The position numbers were made by a program, and so were the translations under genes. Below the pieces are notes generated by a model. It had not been told where the DNA came from, did not search any database, and saw only the letters and a program-made list of their open reading frames with translations. Of a DNA stretch of 64,000 bases, positions 17,580 to 25,665 are shown piece by piece; the stretch's first letter is position 1; the number at the start of each line of letters is the position of its first letter. The stretch comes from Shewanella abyssi (GTDB lineage: Bacteria > Pseudomonadota > Gammaproteobacteria > Enterobacterales > Shewanellaceae): assembly GCF_023284025.1 (NCBI RefSeq), contig NZ_JAKIKR010000023.1:1-64000 (forward strand), written 5' to 3'.

Positions 17580-18632
17580 CTAGAAGTACATACGCGCATA
17601 AGCGTAGGCTGCTTCAGGGGCTTCGCCGACTCGACCTTCCAAAGAAAGCACGATGTCACGGGCAGGACGATAGTTGAAACCTAAACTCCCCCAACGGCGC
17701 TCTTTCCCATATTCAGGTGGCAGCTCGGAGTAGTCGTAGTTAGGACCGATCAGATCCCAGCCTTCGTATTCTTCGTGGTTTGCGGAGCCGATTATTTCCC
17801 AGTGCTCATTCAAGTCGTACTTGGCACTTACCGTTACACCTTGGTTGCGGAAGGTCTGATAATCTAGGTATACGTCACCGCTCTTACGTGTAGACAAGTC
17901 TTCATCTTCTATAAAGCCATTAAAGCCAATAGAAAAATCTTGCATCAGTTTCAGGCGTGCACCCAAACCTATCTGTTGCTGCTCACCATATTTACTGACG
18001 CCGTTGGAACCGCCGCGAGTTTCTAAGCCAACCACGACAGATAGCAGATCTGACATCCAGCCTACATATCCGTTAATGATGTCACCTTGTTGGGCACCAC
18101 TCTTGTGTTCACCGTTATATGAGTAGGAAGTACCTAAAACAAGATGTTCAAACTTGGCTTGATACTTAACTGTATTCTCTTGGTCACCCGCTTCGCCGGT
18201 TTCAACGGACTTGTTGAAGGTGAAGTCGCCAAAATGGTCGTAATCGTCGAATGCTGTGTCGGTTAGACCCACCTCGAACCACTGCTGATCGGTTAAGAGA
18301 TAGCCGATGTACAACTTGTCGATGGCCAGCTCAAACTCACCGTCTCCGCCAAGCCAGTTACGGCGTTGGTAGTCCAGTTCAAGACGATAAGTGAATTGTT
18401 CACGTTGACCCGTTACGCCCAAAGTTGCGAAGCTATCATCTACATAGCCCTTGGTATCGTAGAACTCATCGTGGTTGTATTCTGCATGAGTATCAAAATG
18501 CCCACCTACGCCCACTTCGCCATATAAGCGAACGTGGTCGCCTTGACTATCACCATCTAGCATTACAGCGCTCACTGAACCGGCACTAAACATAGTGACG
18601 ATAGCGATTGCAATTATTGATTTGTTTAACAT
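17580..18632 (-). CDS. outer-membrane porin of the nuclease operon
   Basis: A 350-residue protein with a signal peptide cleaved after about residue 22 and alternating amphipathic strands ending in an aromatic residue (YARMYF), the hallmark of an outer-membrane beta-barrel. It belongs with Gram-negative general porins. Many strands are acidic. It is the first gene of the minus-strand series leading to ExeM, the endonuclease I protein and the 5'-nucleotidase. A role in taking up DNA breakdown products is inferred from this position only. Confidence 0.8.
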   Translation of the reverse strand: MLNKSIIAIAIVTMFSAGSVSAVMLDGDSQGDHVRLYGEVGVGGHFDTHAEYNHDEFYDTKGYVDDSFATLGVTGQREQFTYRLELDYQRRNWLGGDGEFELAIDKLYIGYLLTDQQWFEVGLTDTAFDDYDHFGDFTFNKSVETGEAGDQENTVKYQAKFEHLVLGTSYSYNGEHKSGAQQGDIINGYVGWMSDLLSVVVGLETRGGSNGVSKYGEQQQIGLGARLKLMQDFSIGFNGFIEDEDLSTRKSGDVYLDYQTFRNQGVTVSAKYDLNEHWEIIGSANHEEYEGWDLIGPNYDYSELPPEYGKERRWGSLGFNYRPARDIVLSLEGRVGEAPEAAYAYARMYF

Positions 18633-19302
18633 TGCTGTTACTTCCGATTAGTAATTTGTCAGCCCATAAATGAAGGCCAAACTCAAAATTAAAAATATTT
18701 ATTAGTAAGTTCTTAAACTGCTAGCTGTTCAGGTAGGTGGAGAATTCGATGGCGAAATCGCCGATAGCTTTATTACATATTTCATACATTCAACCCCATT
18801 TTTATAATGATGCCGCTAATTTCTATTAACGTGCGCAGCGATTGTTGCAGAGTTTCATAACAAAAAAAAGAAGGTTACGTCACATTTGCTCAAGCTAACC
18901 AACTGAAATATATAGACAAATAGACGCACCAACGAACAGTGCTAACAAAGGTATCAAAAGTAGTACTTAAATCAGTGACTTAACAAGAAACAGTAGAATT
19001 CAAAACAGGAGCTGACAAAGAGTTACATATCACTAATTAATTTTAAAATTTTGGTCATCAAAACCAATCAAAAGATAAATTTCATGAAAAAACACTGCCG
19101 CGGAGTAGTTTCGTCGAATTCAGCTCACAAAAAAACGACCCTAAAGTCGTTAATTTCACTCGTTATTATCTTTTACCTGTCTCATTAGATATCGATTCAG
19201 AGGCCTAGCTAGCAGATGAATTCAAGACGCATTGATGGGGAAATAGCTTTGCTATGCAAGCACTCAGCTCCCTGTTAAAAGAATAAGTATTAGGTGGACT
19301 CG
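18633..19302. other. long AT-rich intergenic region upstream of the porin operon
   Basis: About 670 bases between the 3' end of the LuxR-type gene and the porin start. It should contain the operon promoter, but I saw no convincing Pho box or CRP site. A weak hairpin AACGAC / GTCGTT at about 19135-19152 may end some transcript. Around 19196-19275 there is a sequence loosely similar to 49075-49150, perhaps a shared intergenic repeat. Confidence 0.4.
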
Positions 19303-19986
19303 TTAACCAACTGCATGCAACTTCAATTGGTTTTGGTAAGGTTCTGCCCAACGTAATAACTCAACACGGTTACGTGCGTGGGTTTTTCTAAAAATAGATG
19401 AAATATGTGCCTTAACGGTGTGTTCACTTATGCACAATCCTTGAGCAATCTCTTTATTGCGAGCTCCACTAGAAACCTGTTGAATGATGGTTTTCTCTCG
19501 GCGGGTTAATAGCTTAAATGATTCCGAACCTTCGACGGATAACTGCAGAGGCGTGTCGATTTGACTCACTAACTGACGAAACACGCGGCTTATCAATGTT
19601 CTATTATACCAAAGTTCATCGGCTAGGACTTTTCGCAAGCCTGTAACCTGCAAGTCCATTCGCTGCTCTGCAAATAAAAGACCTCTGATCCCCAATAACA
19701 GCGCTGACTCTTCATCTAAAGAATCTACTATCACGTCATAAAGTGCGACGGGTACATGCTTAACCAGTTGTGATGCGACTAAAGGAATGCCGTTACAGTC
19801 GACTGCGGCACCTTGTTGCGAAATAAGATAGAAACTGCGTCTATTCGCGCTGGGCTCCAGCTGCTCAATGTCTGAAATCACTCGCGTCTTCAATCCAATT
19901 GACTCTGCAAGCATTGCTAGGTGGCAAGGTGCCGCCACTTGCTGAAGAAATACTACCTCATCGATACTATCCATATTATCCATCAC
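19303..19986 (-). CDS. LuxR/CsgD-like transcriptional regulator
   Basis: A 227-residue protein with a C-terminal LuxR helix-turn-helix (about 155-215, LTRREKTIIQQVSSGARNKE onward with SEHTVKAHISSIFRKT). The N-terminal 145 residues lack the clear Asp/Lys pattern of a phosphorylated receiver domain, which fits the CsgD/VpsT-like group. It is preceded by AGGGAGAG, a good ribosome-binding site. The targets are unknown. Proximity to the porin operon (same strand, 670 bases upstream) makes control of that operon possible but unproven. Confidence 0.8.
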   Translation of the reverse strand: MMDNMDSIDEVVFLQQVAAPCHLAMLAESIGLKTRVISDIEQLEPSANRRSFYLISQQGAAVDCNGIPLVASQLVKHVPVALYDVIVDSLDEESALLLGIRGLLFAEQRMDLQVTGLRKVLADELWYNRTLISRVFRQLVSQIDTPLQLSVEGSESFKLLTRREKTIIQQVSSGARNKEIAQGLCISEHTVKAHISSIFRKTHARNRVELLRWAEPYQNQLKLHAVG

Positions 19987-20054
19987 TTCTCTCCCTGAAA
20001 AGTTTCACTTAAGTCCATTCAATATGCTGCCATTACATTTAAGAAAAAAACAAT

Positions 20055-20100
20055 GCAATAAAAAGCAGACTAAGCCAGTCTACCTAGACTTGGCTTAGTA
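20055..20100 (-). terminator. terminator of the yjdF-like gene
   Basis: A nearly perfect inverted repeat, ACTAAGCC-AGTCTA / TAGACT-T-GGCTTAGT, spans 20069-20099. On the minus strand it is followed by CTGCTTTTTATT, so it should end transcription of the gene at 20210. Confidence 0.8.
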
Positions 20101-20209
20101 ATAAAGTATGCGTGATGATAATTATCTTTAACAAACAATATAATTACTAATATTAACTCGTAATTCAGCATATTTGACTGATATTTGCAGCCTAACCTAG
20201 GATTTCAGC

Positions 20210-20821
20210 TTATACCTGCGATTTCAGCTTATTCGCGATCAATTTATTATGGTAGCGGCTCAATAATACTATCGCCGCTATCGCACCCACTAACGCCATT
20301 GCCATGTCAGATTGAGTATCCCAAACATAGCCTTGGGTACCGAGAAACGCTTCGGCATCTTCACCCGTCAGCTCAGCAACCCACCATTCAATAAGCTCAT
20401 AAAATGCAGAGAATGCCAGCGCAAAACAAACAGCCAAAAAGTTGCACCAAGCGCCAATCTTGATAACACTTAAGCGGATAAATATTTCTCTAGCCAGAAT
20501 AACCGGAATAAAACCTTGCGCAAGATGGCCAATTTTATCGTAGTTATTACGGCTGCTACCTGTCCATTCAGCTATCCAGTCAAACAGAGGTACTTCGGCA
20601 TAGGTGTAATGCCCACCGATCATTAAGATCACACAATGAATAAGGATCAGCACATAAGCCAAGCTCGTTAATGGAAAACCTTTACGCGTAAAAGCCAGCA
20701 GTGGCAATGCAATTAATGCCGGTAAAACTTCTAAAAACCAAGTGAACTGATCTTTTGGCTCAATGGCTGACCAAAGCAGCACCACAAAATAGATCACTAG
20801 CCATGAAACGCTTTTAATCAA
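20210..20821 (-). CDS. yjdF: YjdF-like DUF2238 membrane protein
   Basis: A 203-residue inner membrane protein with about six hydrophobic segments. The DUF2238 region is recognisable by DKIGHLAQGF, FYELIEWW and the GTQGYVWDTQSDM motif. Function unknown. The start appears to be TTG at 20821 with GGGAGAG upstream at normal spacing; the first ATG would remove the first membrane segment. Monocistronic with its own terminator. Confidence 0.8.
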   Translation of the reverse strand: MIKSVSWLVIYFVVLLWSAIEPKDQFTWFLEVLPALIALPLLAFTRKGFPLTSLAYVLILIHCVILMIGGHYTYAEVPLFDWIAEWTGSSRNNYDKIGHLAQGFIPVILAREIFIRLSVIKIGAWCNFLAVCFALAFSAFYELIEWWVAELTGEDAEAFLGTQGYVWDTQSDMAMALVGAIAAIVLLSRYHNKLIANKLKSQV

Positions 20822-21022
20822 AATATCTCTCCCATATAAGATATTGTTCTAAATTTAGAATAAACACTTTAGCCATCTAGCCCTCTACACCGAGTAAAAA
20901 AAGTGCTACTTTGTTTGTTGATTGACAGTCTATACCGAAACTAGCCAAGCAGCAGAGTTTAGTCGTCTCTACTGTGATGTAAGGTATACAAAATACTAAT
21001 AAACCAAAAGGGTACATAAATC

Positions 21023-22252
21023 ATGGCGAAACACTCGCTGGACAAGGATAAGATTAAAATCCTGCTGTTGGAAGGCGTCCACCAATCTGCGGTAGATGTA
21101 TTCGAACGAGCGGGTTATAGCAATATTGAGTATCACAAAGCAGCATTGAGCGAAGAGGCCCTAGTCACTTCGATTCAAGATGCGCATTTTGTCGGTATTC
21201 GCTCTCGTACCCAACTGACTGAAGCTGTATTAAATCAAGCTGAGAAATTGGTCGGTATTGGTTGTTTCTGTATCGGCACCAACCAAGTGAGTTTAGCTGC
21301 GGCTGAAAAACTTGGGGTGCCCGTCTTCAATGCGCCGTTCTCTAACACTCGAAGCGTAGCTGAATTAGTATTGGGGGAGATCATCATGTTGCTGCGCGGA
21401 ATTCCTCAGCGCAACGCGATGGCTCATCGAGGCGGCTGGCTGAAAAGTGCTGCTGGAAGTTATGAAGCACGCGGAAAAACACTGGGTGTTATCGGCTACG
21501 GTCATATCGGTACTCAGCTCGGTATTCTTGCTGAAACCTTAGGCATGCGTGTTATCTTTTTCGACATTGAAGACAAGCTGCCTCTCGGGAATGCGCAGCA
21601 GGTACATTCAATGGAACAACTACTGTCGCTTGCTGATGTGGTCAGTTTACATGTACCAGAGACGCCGCACACCAAAGAGATGATTGCTCATGCAGAACTT
21701 GCTTGTATGCGCAAAGGCAGCATTTTGATTAACGCTTCACGCGGCACCGTTGTCGATATTGATGCATTAGCGGCTGCGCTCAAAGAGGAGCACCTTTCAG
21801 GTGCAGCAATTGACGTATTCCCTGTTGAACCAAAGTCGAATAACGATGAGTTTGTCAGCCCTCTGCGTGGGCTTGATAATGTGATATTGACGCCTCATGT
21901 TGGTGGTAGCACCGCTGAAGCACAAGAGAACATCGGCATCGAAGTGGCCGGTAAACTGGCTAAATACTCTGATAACGGCTCAACCATGACCGCTGTCAAC
22001 TTTCCAGAGGTTTCACTAGCACAACACTCAGGGACTTCACGTTTATTGCATATTCACCGTAACAGACCTGGGATCCTGATTCAGATCAACTTGGCATTTG
22101 CAGAGAAAGGCATCAACATCGCGGCCCAGTATCTACAAACAACGGCTGAAATTGGTTACGTTGTGATGGAGGTCGACTCAGATAAAGCGGATGAAGCGCT
22201 CAGTGAAATGCAAGCAATTGAAGGCACCATTAGAACTCGACTGCTTCACTAA
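21023..22252 (+). CDS. serA: D-3-phosphoglycerate dehydrogenase
   Basis: A 409-residue enzyme that oxidises 3-phosphoglycerate to 3-phosphohydroxypyruvate, the first step of serine synthesis. The NAD-binding motif GYGHIGTQLG (about 157-166), the catalytic Arg in SRGTVVD, the Glu/Asp of DVFPVEP and the His of TPHVGGST are all visible. The C-terminal 80 residues form an ACT domain (HRNRPGIL) for serine feedback inhibition, as in the E. coli enzyme of about 410 residues. Start ATG with AAGGG upstream. Followed by a hairpin terminator, so a single-gene unit. Confidence 0.97.
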   Translation: MAKHSLDKDKIKILLLEGVHQSAVDVFERAGYSNIEYHKAALSEEALVTSIQDAHFVGIRSRTQLTEAVLNQAEKLVGIGCFCIGTNQVSLAAAEKLGVPVFNAPFSNTRSVAELVLGEIIMLLRGIPQRNAMAHRGGWLKSAAGSYEARGKTLGVIGYGHIGTQLGILAETLGMRVIFFDIEDKLPLGNAQQVHSMEQLLSLADVVSLHVPETPHTKEMIAHAELACMRKGSILINASRGTVVDIDALAAALKEEHLSGAAIDVFPVEPKSNNDEFVSPLRGLDNVILTPHVGGSTAEAQENIGIEVAGKLAKYSDNGSTMTAVNFPEVSLAQHSGTSRLLHIHRNRPGILIQINLAFAEKGINIAAQYLQTTAEIGYVVMEVDSDKADEALSEMQAIEGTIRTRLLH

Positions 22253-22289
22253 GTCAGTCTCTAACTAGCTGAAATCAATCTCAGCTGAT

Positions 22290-22330
22290 CATATAAAGCC
22301 GTATAATATTAGATTGTACGGCTTTATACC
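22290..22330 (+). terminator. serA terminator
   Basis: TATAAAGCCGTA pairs with TACGGCTTTATA around an AT-rich loop, 40 bases past the serA stop. Confidence 0.75.
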
Positions 22331-22469
22331 CAAACGACCTCAAGATATTGGATTTAGCCTTTTTAGATGGTTTGGGGATTGTTTCAATAAACTTGCGGTA
22401 TGTAACTTTTCGCAGCCAATGATTAGCGTTACAATCATCGCTCTTCTGGTTTAACTCTTGGACTTGCTC

Positions 22470-23441
22470 ATGACCCTGTCAACTTCTCAGCCTAGCTGGC
22501 CTTTAAATGAACAACAGCCTTCTCTTATAGTGTCAACGCTATCTCATCTCGGTTTAATCTCAGTAACCGGTGAACAAGGACGCAGCTTTATACATGGTCA
22601 AGTCACTACTGATATCAGCTCACTAGAAGACAATCAATGGCGTTGGGGCGCACATTGCGATCCTAAAGGAAAGATGCTTGCCACCTTTAGAACCTTTGCC
22701 AAAGGCGACAGCCTATTTATGATGATGCCAAAGCAAACCTTGGCATTAGATCTACCACAGTTACAAAAATATGCCGTATTTAGCAAAGCTGAACTCAATG
22801 ATGTCAGCGACAACTGGCTACTTATAGGTGTTGCCGGCGAACAAGCTGCAAGCTGGTTAACTGAGCAATTTGGCACATTAAACGATGAACTCACGCTCAT
22901 CGACAATGGCATGATAATCCAAGATGCAGGCCGCTATATTGTCGCCATAGAGCAAGCAAGTGTAGCGGATTTCAATAAACTGACCGAAGCTGTCATGGTT
23001 GATGCAACAGCATGGCAAGAGCTAGAAATATTAGCGGGCTACCCCAATATCGGCGCTGCGCATAATGCTAAATTTGTGCCGCAAATGTGTAACCTACAAG
23101 CGCTCAATGGCATCAGCTTTAACAAAGGCTGCTACATGGGCCAAGAAACGATTGCTAGAATGAAGTACCGCGGTGGCAACAAGCGCGCACTCTATATTGT
23201 GTCGGGCAGTGTATCGGCTGAGTTAACCGTTGAAAGCCAATTAGAGATCGCCTTAGAAGATGGGGCAGGGTTTCGCCGCGCAGGTACCATCATTGAAAGT
23301 GTTCAACGGGATCAACAGCTTCTATTGACTGCTGTTTTAGCTAATGATACACCACTCGATGCAGCACTTAGAATAGCAGGAGATGACACATCACAACTCA
23401 GTATCATCGCTCTGCCTTATTCATTAGAAGAGAGTGATTAG
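22470..23441 (+). CDS. ygfZ: folate-binding tRNA-modifying protein YgfZ
   Basis: A protein of the GcvT-like folate-binding family that supports certain Fe-S enzymes and tRNA modification, such as MiaB-dependent methylthiolation. The family signature KGCYMGQE with its conserved Cys is present near residue 220, followed by RMKYRGGNKRAL. The ATG at 22470 is chosen over an in-frame TTG at 22458, because family N-termini start close to this point. The length of 323 residues is typical. Monocistronic; it shares a strong terminator with the convergent HD-GYP gene. Confidence 0.92.
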   Translation: MTLSTSQPSWPLNEQQPSLIVSTLSHLGLISVTGEQGRSFIHGQVTTDISSLEDNQWRWGAHCDPKGKMLATFRTFAKGDSLFMMMPKQTLALDLPQLQKYAVFSKAELNDVSDNWLLIGVAGEQAASWLTEQFGTLNDELTLIDNGMIIQDAGRYIVAIEQASVADFNKLTEAVMVDATAWQELEILAGYPNIGAAHNAKFVPQMCNLQALNGISFNKGCYMGQETIARMKYRGGNKRALYIVSGSVSAELTVESQLEIALEDGAGFRRAGTIIESVQRDQQLLLTAVLANDTPLDAALRIAGDDTSQLSIIALPYSLEESD

Positions 23442-23455
23442 ACACTATAAACCAT

Positions 23456-23483
23456 AAAAAAAAGGCGCTTTGTGCGCCTTTTT
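23456..23483. terminator. bidirectional terminator between ygfZ and HD-GYP gene
   Basis: AAAAAGGCGC / TGCGCCTTTTT hairpin with a TTTG loop and flanking A- and T-runs, between two convergent genes. Confidence 0.9.
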
Positions 23484-23502
23484 GCTCTCTATAAAAGCAG
23501 TT

Positions 23503-24519
23503 TTAGGTTTCATGATGCAGATCGCGGATCTTGGTGACTTCGTCCAAAATATGTTTAAAGTGCTCCACCAGTTCAGGGTCAAAATGTTTACCGGACTCAC
23601 TCTCGATAAGCTTCATGGTATCGGCCACTGTCCAAGCTTTTTTATAGGGCCTGACGGAGGTCAATGCATCAAATACATCGGCAATTGCCACTATGCGACC
23701 TTCAATAGGAATATCGAATCCCGCTACGCCATTAGGATAGCCACTGCCATCCCATTTTTCGTGGTGACTAAGTGCGATACGCTTTGCCATTTCAAGTAAT
23801 GGATCTTTATGGTCGCCTATGATTTCGGCGCCAATTTCGGCATGCAGCTGCATCTCTTTCCATTCCGGACCATCTAATTTAGCAGGCTTTTTCAAAATCG
23901 AATCGGGAGTACCAATTTTACCAATATCATGCATTGGCGCGGCGTTATAGATAAGCTCGCAGTACTTGTCTGGTAGGCCTGTTTTTATTGCTAACAAGCG
24001 CGCATAGTGGCTCATTCTCACCACATGCAAGCCAGTTTCATTGTCTTTATATTCTGCCGCTCGGCCAAGACGTCTGATAATCTCAAACCGAGTATCTTCA
24101 AGCTCCTTAGTACGCGCTTTCACTTCCTGTTCAAGCAGACGTTTTTGATCATAAAGTGCAAGGTGAGTTTTGACTCGAGCTTGCACCACGGGAGCACTTA
24201 CAGGCTTGGTGATGTAATCAACAGCGCCCAGTGAAAAACCTTGGGTTTCATCAGCAGTATCTGCGAGTGCTGTGACAAAAATAACCGGTATATGGCAGGT
24301 CAGTGGATCTTTCTTTAAACGCTCACACACCTCATACCCATTCATCCCAGGCATCATCACATCAAGTAATATGATGTCTGGTGGATTTTTTTGCGCTAAT
24401 ACCAGCGCTTTGGGGCCATCAATGGCCACCTTAATCTTGTAGTCATTACTTAAGATCCCAACCAAAATATCAATGTTACCAGGGGTGTCGTCCACAACTA
24501 AAATGGTGGCTTTATCCAT
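23503..24519 (-). CDS. response regulator with HD-GYP c-di-GMP phosphodiesterase domain
   Basis: A 338-residue RpfG-like protein. The receiver domain (1-120) has the phosphoacceptor Asp53 in LLDVMMPGMNG and the conserved Lys in TKP (105). A coiled-coil linker (about 122-145) leads to the HD-GYP domain (about 145-335) with HD at 197-198 (HDIGKIG) and HHEKWDGSGYP at 252-262. The family hydrolyses cyclic-di-GMP, and all listed metal and GYP residues are present (GSGYP). AAGGAGG precedes the ATG. The partner kinase is not adjacent; the large hybrid kinase downstream on the same strand is a candidate only by closeness. Confidence 0.93.
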   Translation of the reverse strand: MDKATILVVDDTPGNIDILVGILSNDYKIKVAIDGPKALVLAQKNPPDIILLDVMMPGMNGYEVCERLKKDPLTCHIPVIFVTALADTADETQGFSLGAVDYITKPVSAPVVQARVKTHLALYDQKRLLEQEVKARTKELEDTRFEIIRRLGRAAEYKDNETGLHVVRMSHYARLLAIKTGLPDKYCELIYNAAPMHDIGKIGTPDSILKKPAKLDGPEWKEMQLHAEIGAEIIGDHKDPLLEMAKRIALSHHEKWDGSGYPNGVAGFDIPIEGRIVAIADVFDALTSVRPYKKAWTVADTMKLIESESGKHFDPELVEHFKHILDEVTKIRDLHHET

Positions 24520-24609
24520 AAAGCAGAGCCTCCTTTTAGACCTAAATCACAACTGATTCATCAAGTATAGTCAGCTTTAAATCAGCTGGTGAGTTACACG
24601 AGTAAGCGC

Positions 24610-25554
24610 TTAATCTTTGTTGTTGAATTGTGTTGAAGATTGTCGAGACTTATCCACATGTAACTTAAATATATCCGGCCTAGAGTAGTGACCCGCTACG
24701 TCCAGTGCACGTTTGGAATTTGAGGCTAATTCAACATCAATATCCACCACCAAATAGCCCTTCTCTTTAAATAATGGCCCTGCTACGATCTCTCCTGTTG
24801 GCGACACCACAAGGGATCCCCCCGGATTAATCCATTCTTCATCAGCGGGGTACAGCTCATCTAAATGTGGAAAATCTTCGGGGAGATCTTTTCTTTCTAA
24901 AGCAACTCCACAAGATAAAACCCAACATTTTCCCTCCCTAGCGATATGCCGCATCGTGCCAATCCAATCCTCACCACTGTCGTAGGTTGGCGCAATATAT
25001 ATTTCAACGCCTTGTGAATAGAGAGAGTACCTCGCTAGTGGCATGTAGTTTTCCCAACAAATTAAGCTACCGATTCTACCGACCGGTGTATCGATAACAT
25101 TCAGGCCATGGCCATCGCCAAAGCCCCATACCATACGCTCCGGATTAGTGGGCATGAGCTTACGATGAATATTGATAACTTGGCCTTGAGTATCGATCGT
25201 TATCGCTGAGTTATAAATTGTGGCTTGGCTATTGGCATTATCTCGTTCGTTGATCCCACAAACGACAGTAACGCAGTTATCTTTAGCGGCTGCGAGCATG
25301 GGTTTTAGCTCATCAGAAGACAGGTCGATCGCATTTTTAAGCAGCCGTACATGTAGCTCTTCACAGATCCCCCAGTCACCACCAGGTCTCAACCTCCATA
25401 TCCAGGCAGGGTATCCAGATATAAACGCCTCCGGAAAAACGATAAGCTCAGCTCCTTTTGATGATACTAAGTTAATCAGATCTACGGCTTTCTCTATGGT
25501 TCGTTCTTTATCAAGAACATAAGGTGACTCTTGAATAATTGCGATTTTTTTCAT
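24610..25554 (-). CDS. nitrilase family carbon-nitrogen hydrolase
   Basis: A 314-residue cytoplasmic enzyme with the Glu42-Lys132-Cys166 catalytic triad of the nitrilase superfamily (FPEAFISGYPAW, HRKLMPTNPERMVWG, GSLICWENYMPLARY). The CWE(N)Y surroundings of the Cys and HRKLMPTxxER are typical of branch-1 true nitrilases, which turn nitriles to carboxylic acids and ammonia, unlike amidases or carbamoylases. The substrate is unknown. Monocistronic, between the HD-GYP and hybrid kinase genes. Confidence 0.88.
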   Translation of the reverse strand: MKKIAIIQESPYVLDKERTIEKAVDLINLVSSKGAELIVFPEAFISGYPAWIWRLRPGGDWGICEELHVRLLKNAIDLSSDELKPMLAAAKDNCVTVVCGINERDNANSQATIYNSAITIDTQGQVINIHRKLMPTNPERMVWGFGDGHGLNVIDTPVGRIGSLICWENYMPLARYSLYSQGVEIYIAPTYDSGEDWIGTMRHIAREGKCWVLSCGVALERKDLPEDFPHLDELYPADEEWINPGGSLVVSPTGEIVAGPLFKEKGYLVVDIDVELASNSKRALDVAGHYSRPDIFKLHVDKSRQSSTQFNNKD

Positions 25555-25665
25555 GGCTTATTCACTTTTGTTGATAAAGACAGAGCAGTCATTAGCAATT
25601 ATAGACTGCGCGTCATTACATGCTTGGGATAACAAAATGAAGTAAGGAAAGTACCCATGCAGGCT

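Noticed and set aside
18633-18900. Pho box in front of the porin-nuclease operon
   Set aside because: No CTGTCAT direct repeats with the right spacing were seen, although phosphate control would make biological sense.
23470-23799. 109-codon plus-strand frame after ygfZ
   Set aside because: It starts beside the terminator and is antisense to the HD-GYP gene.
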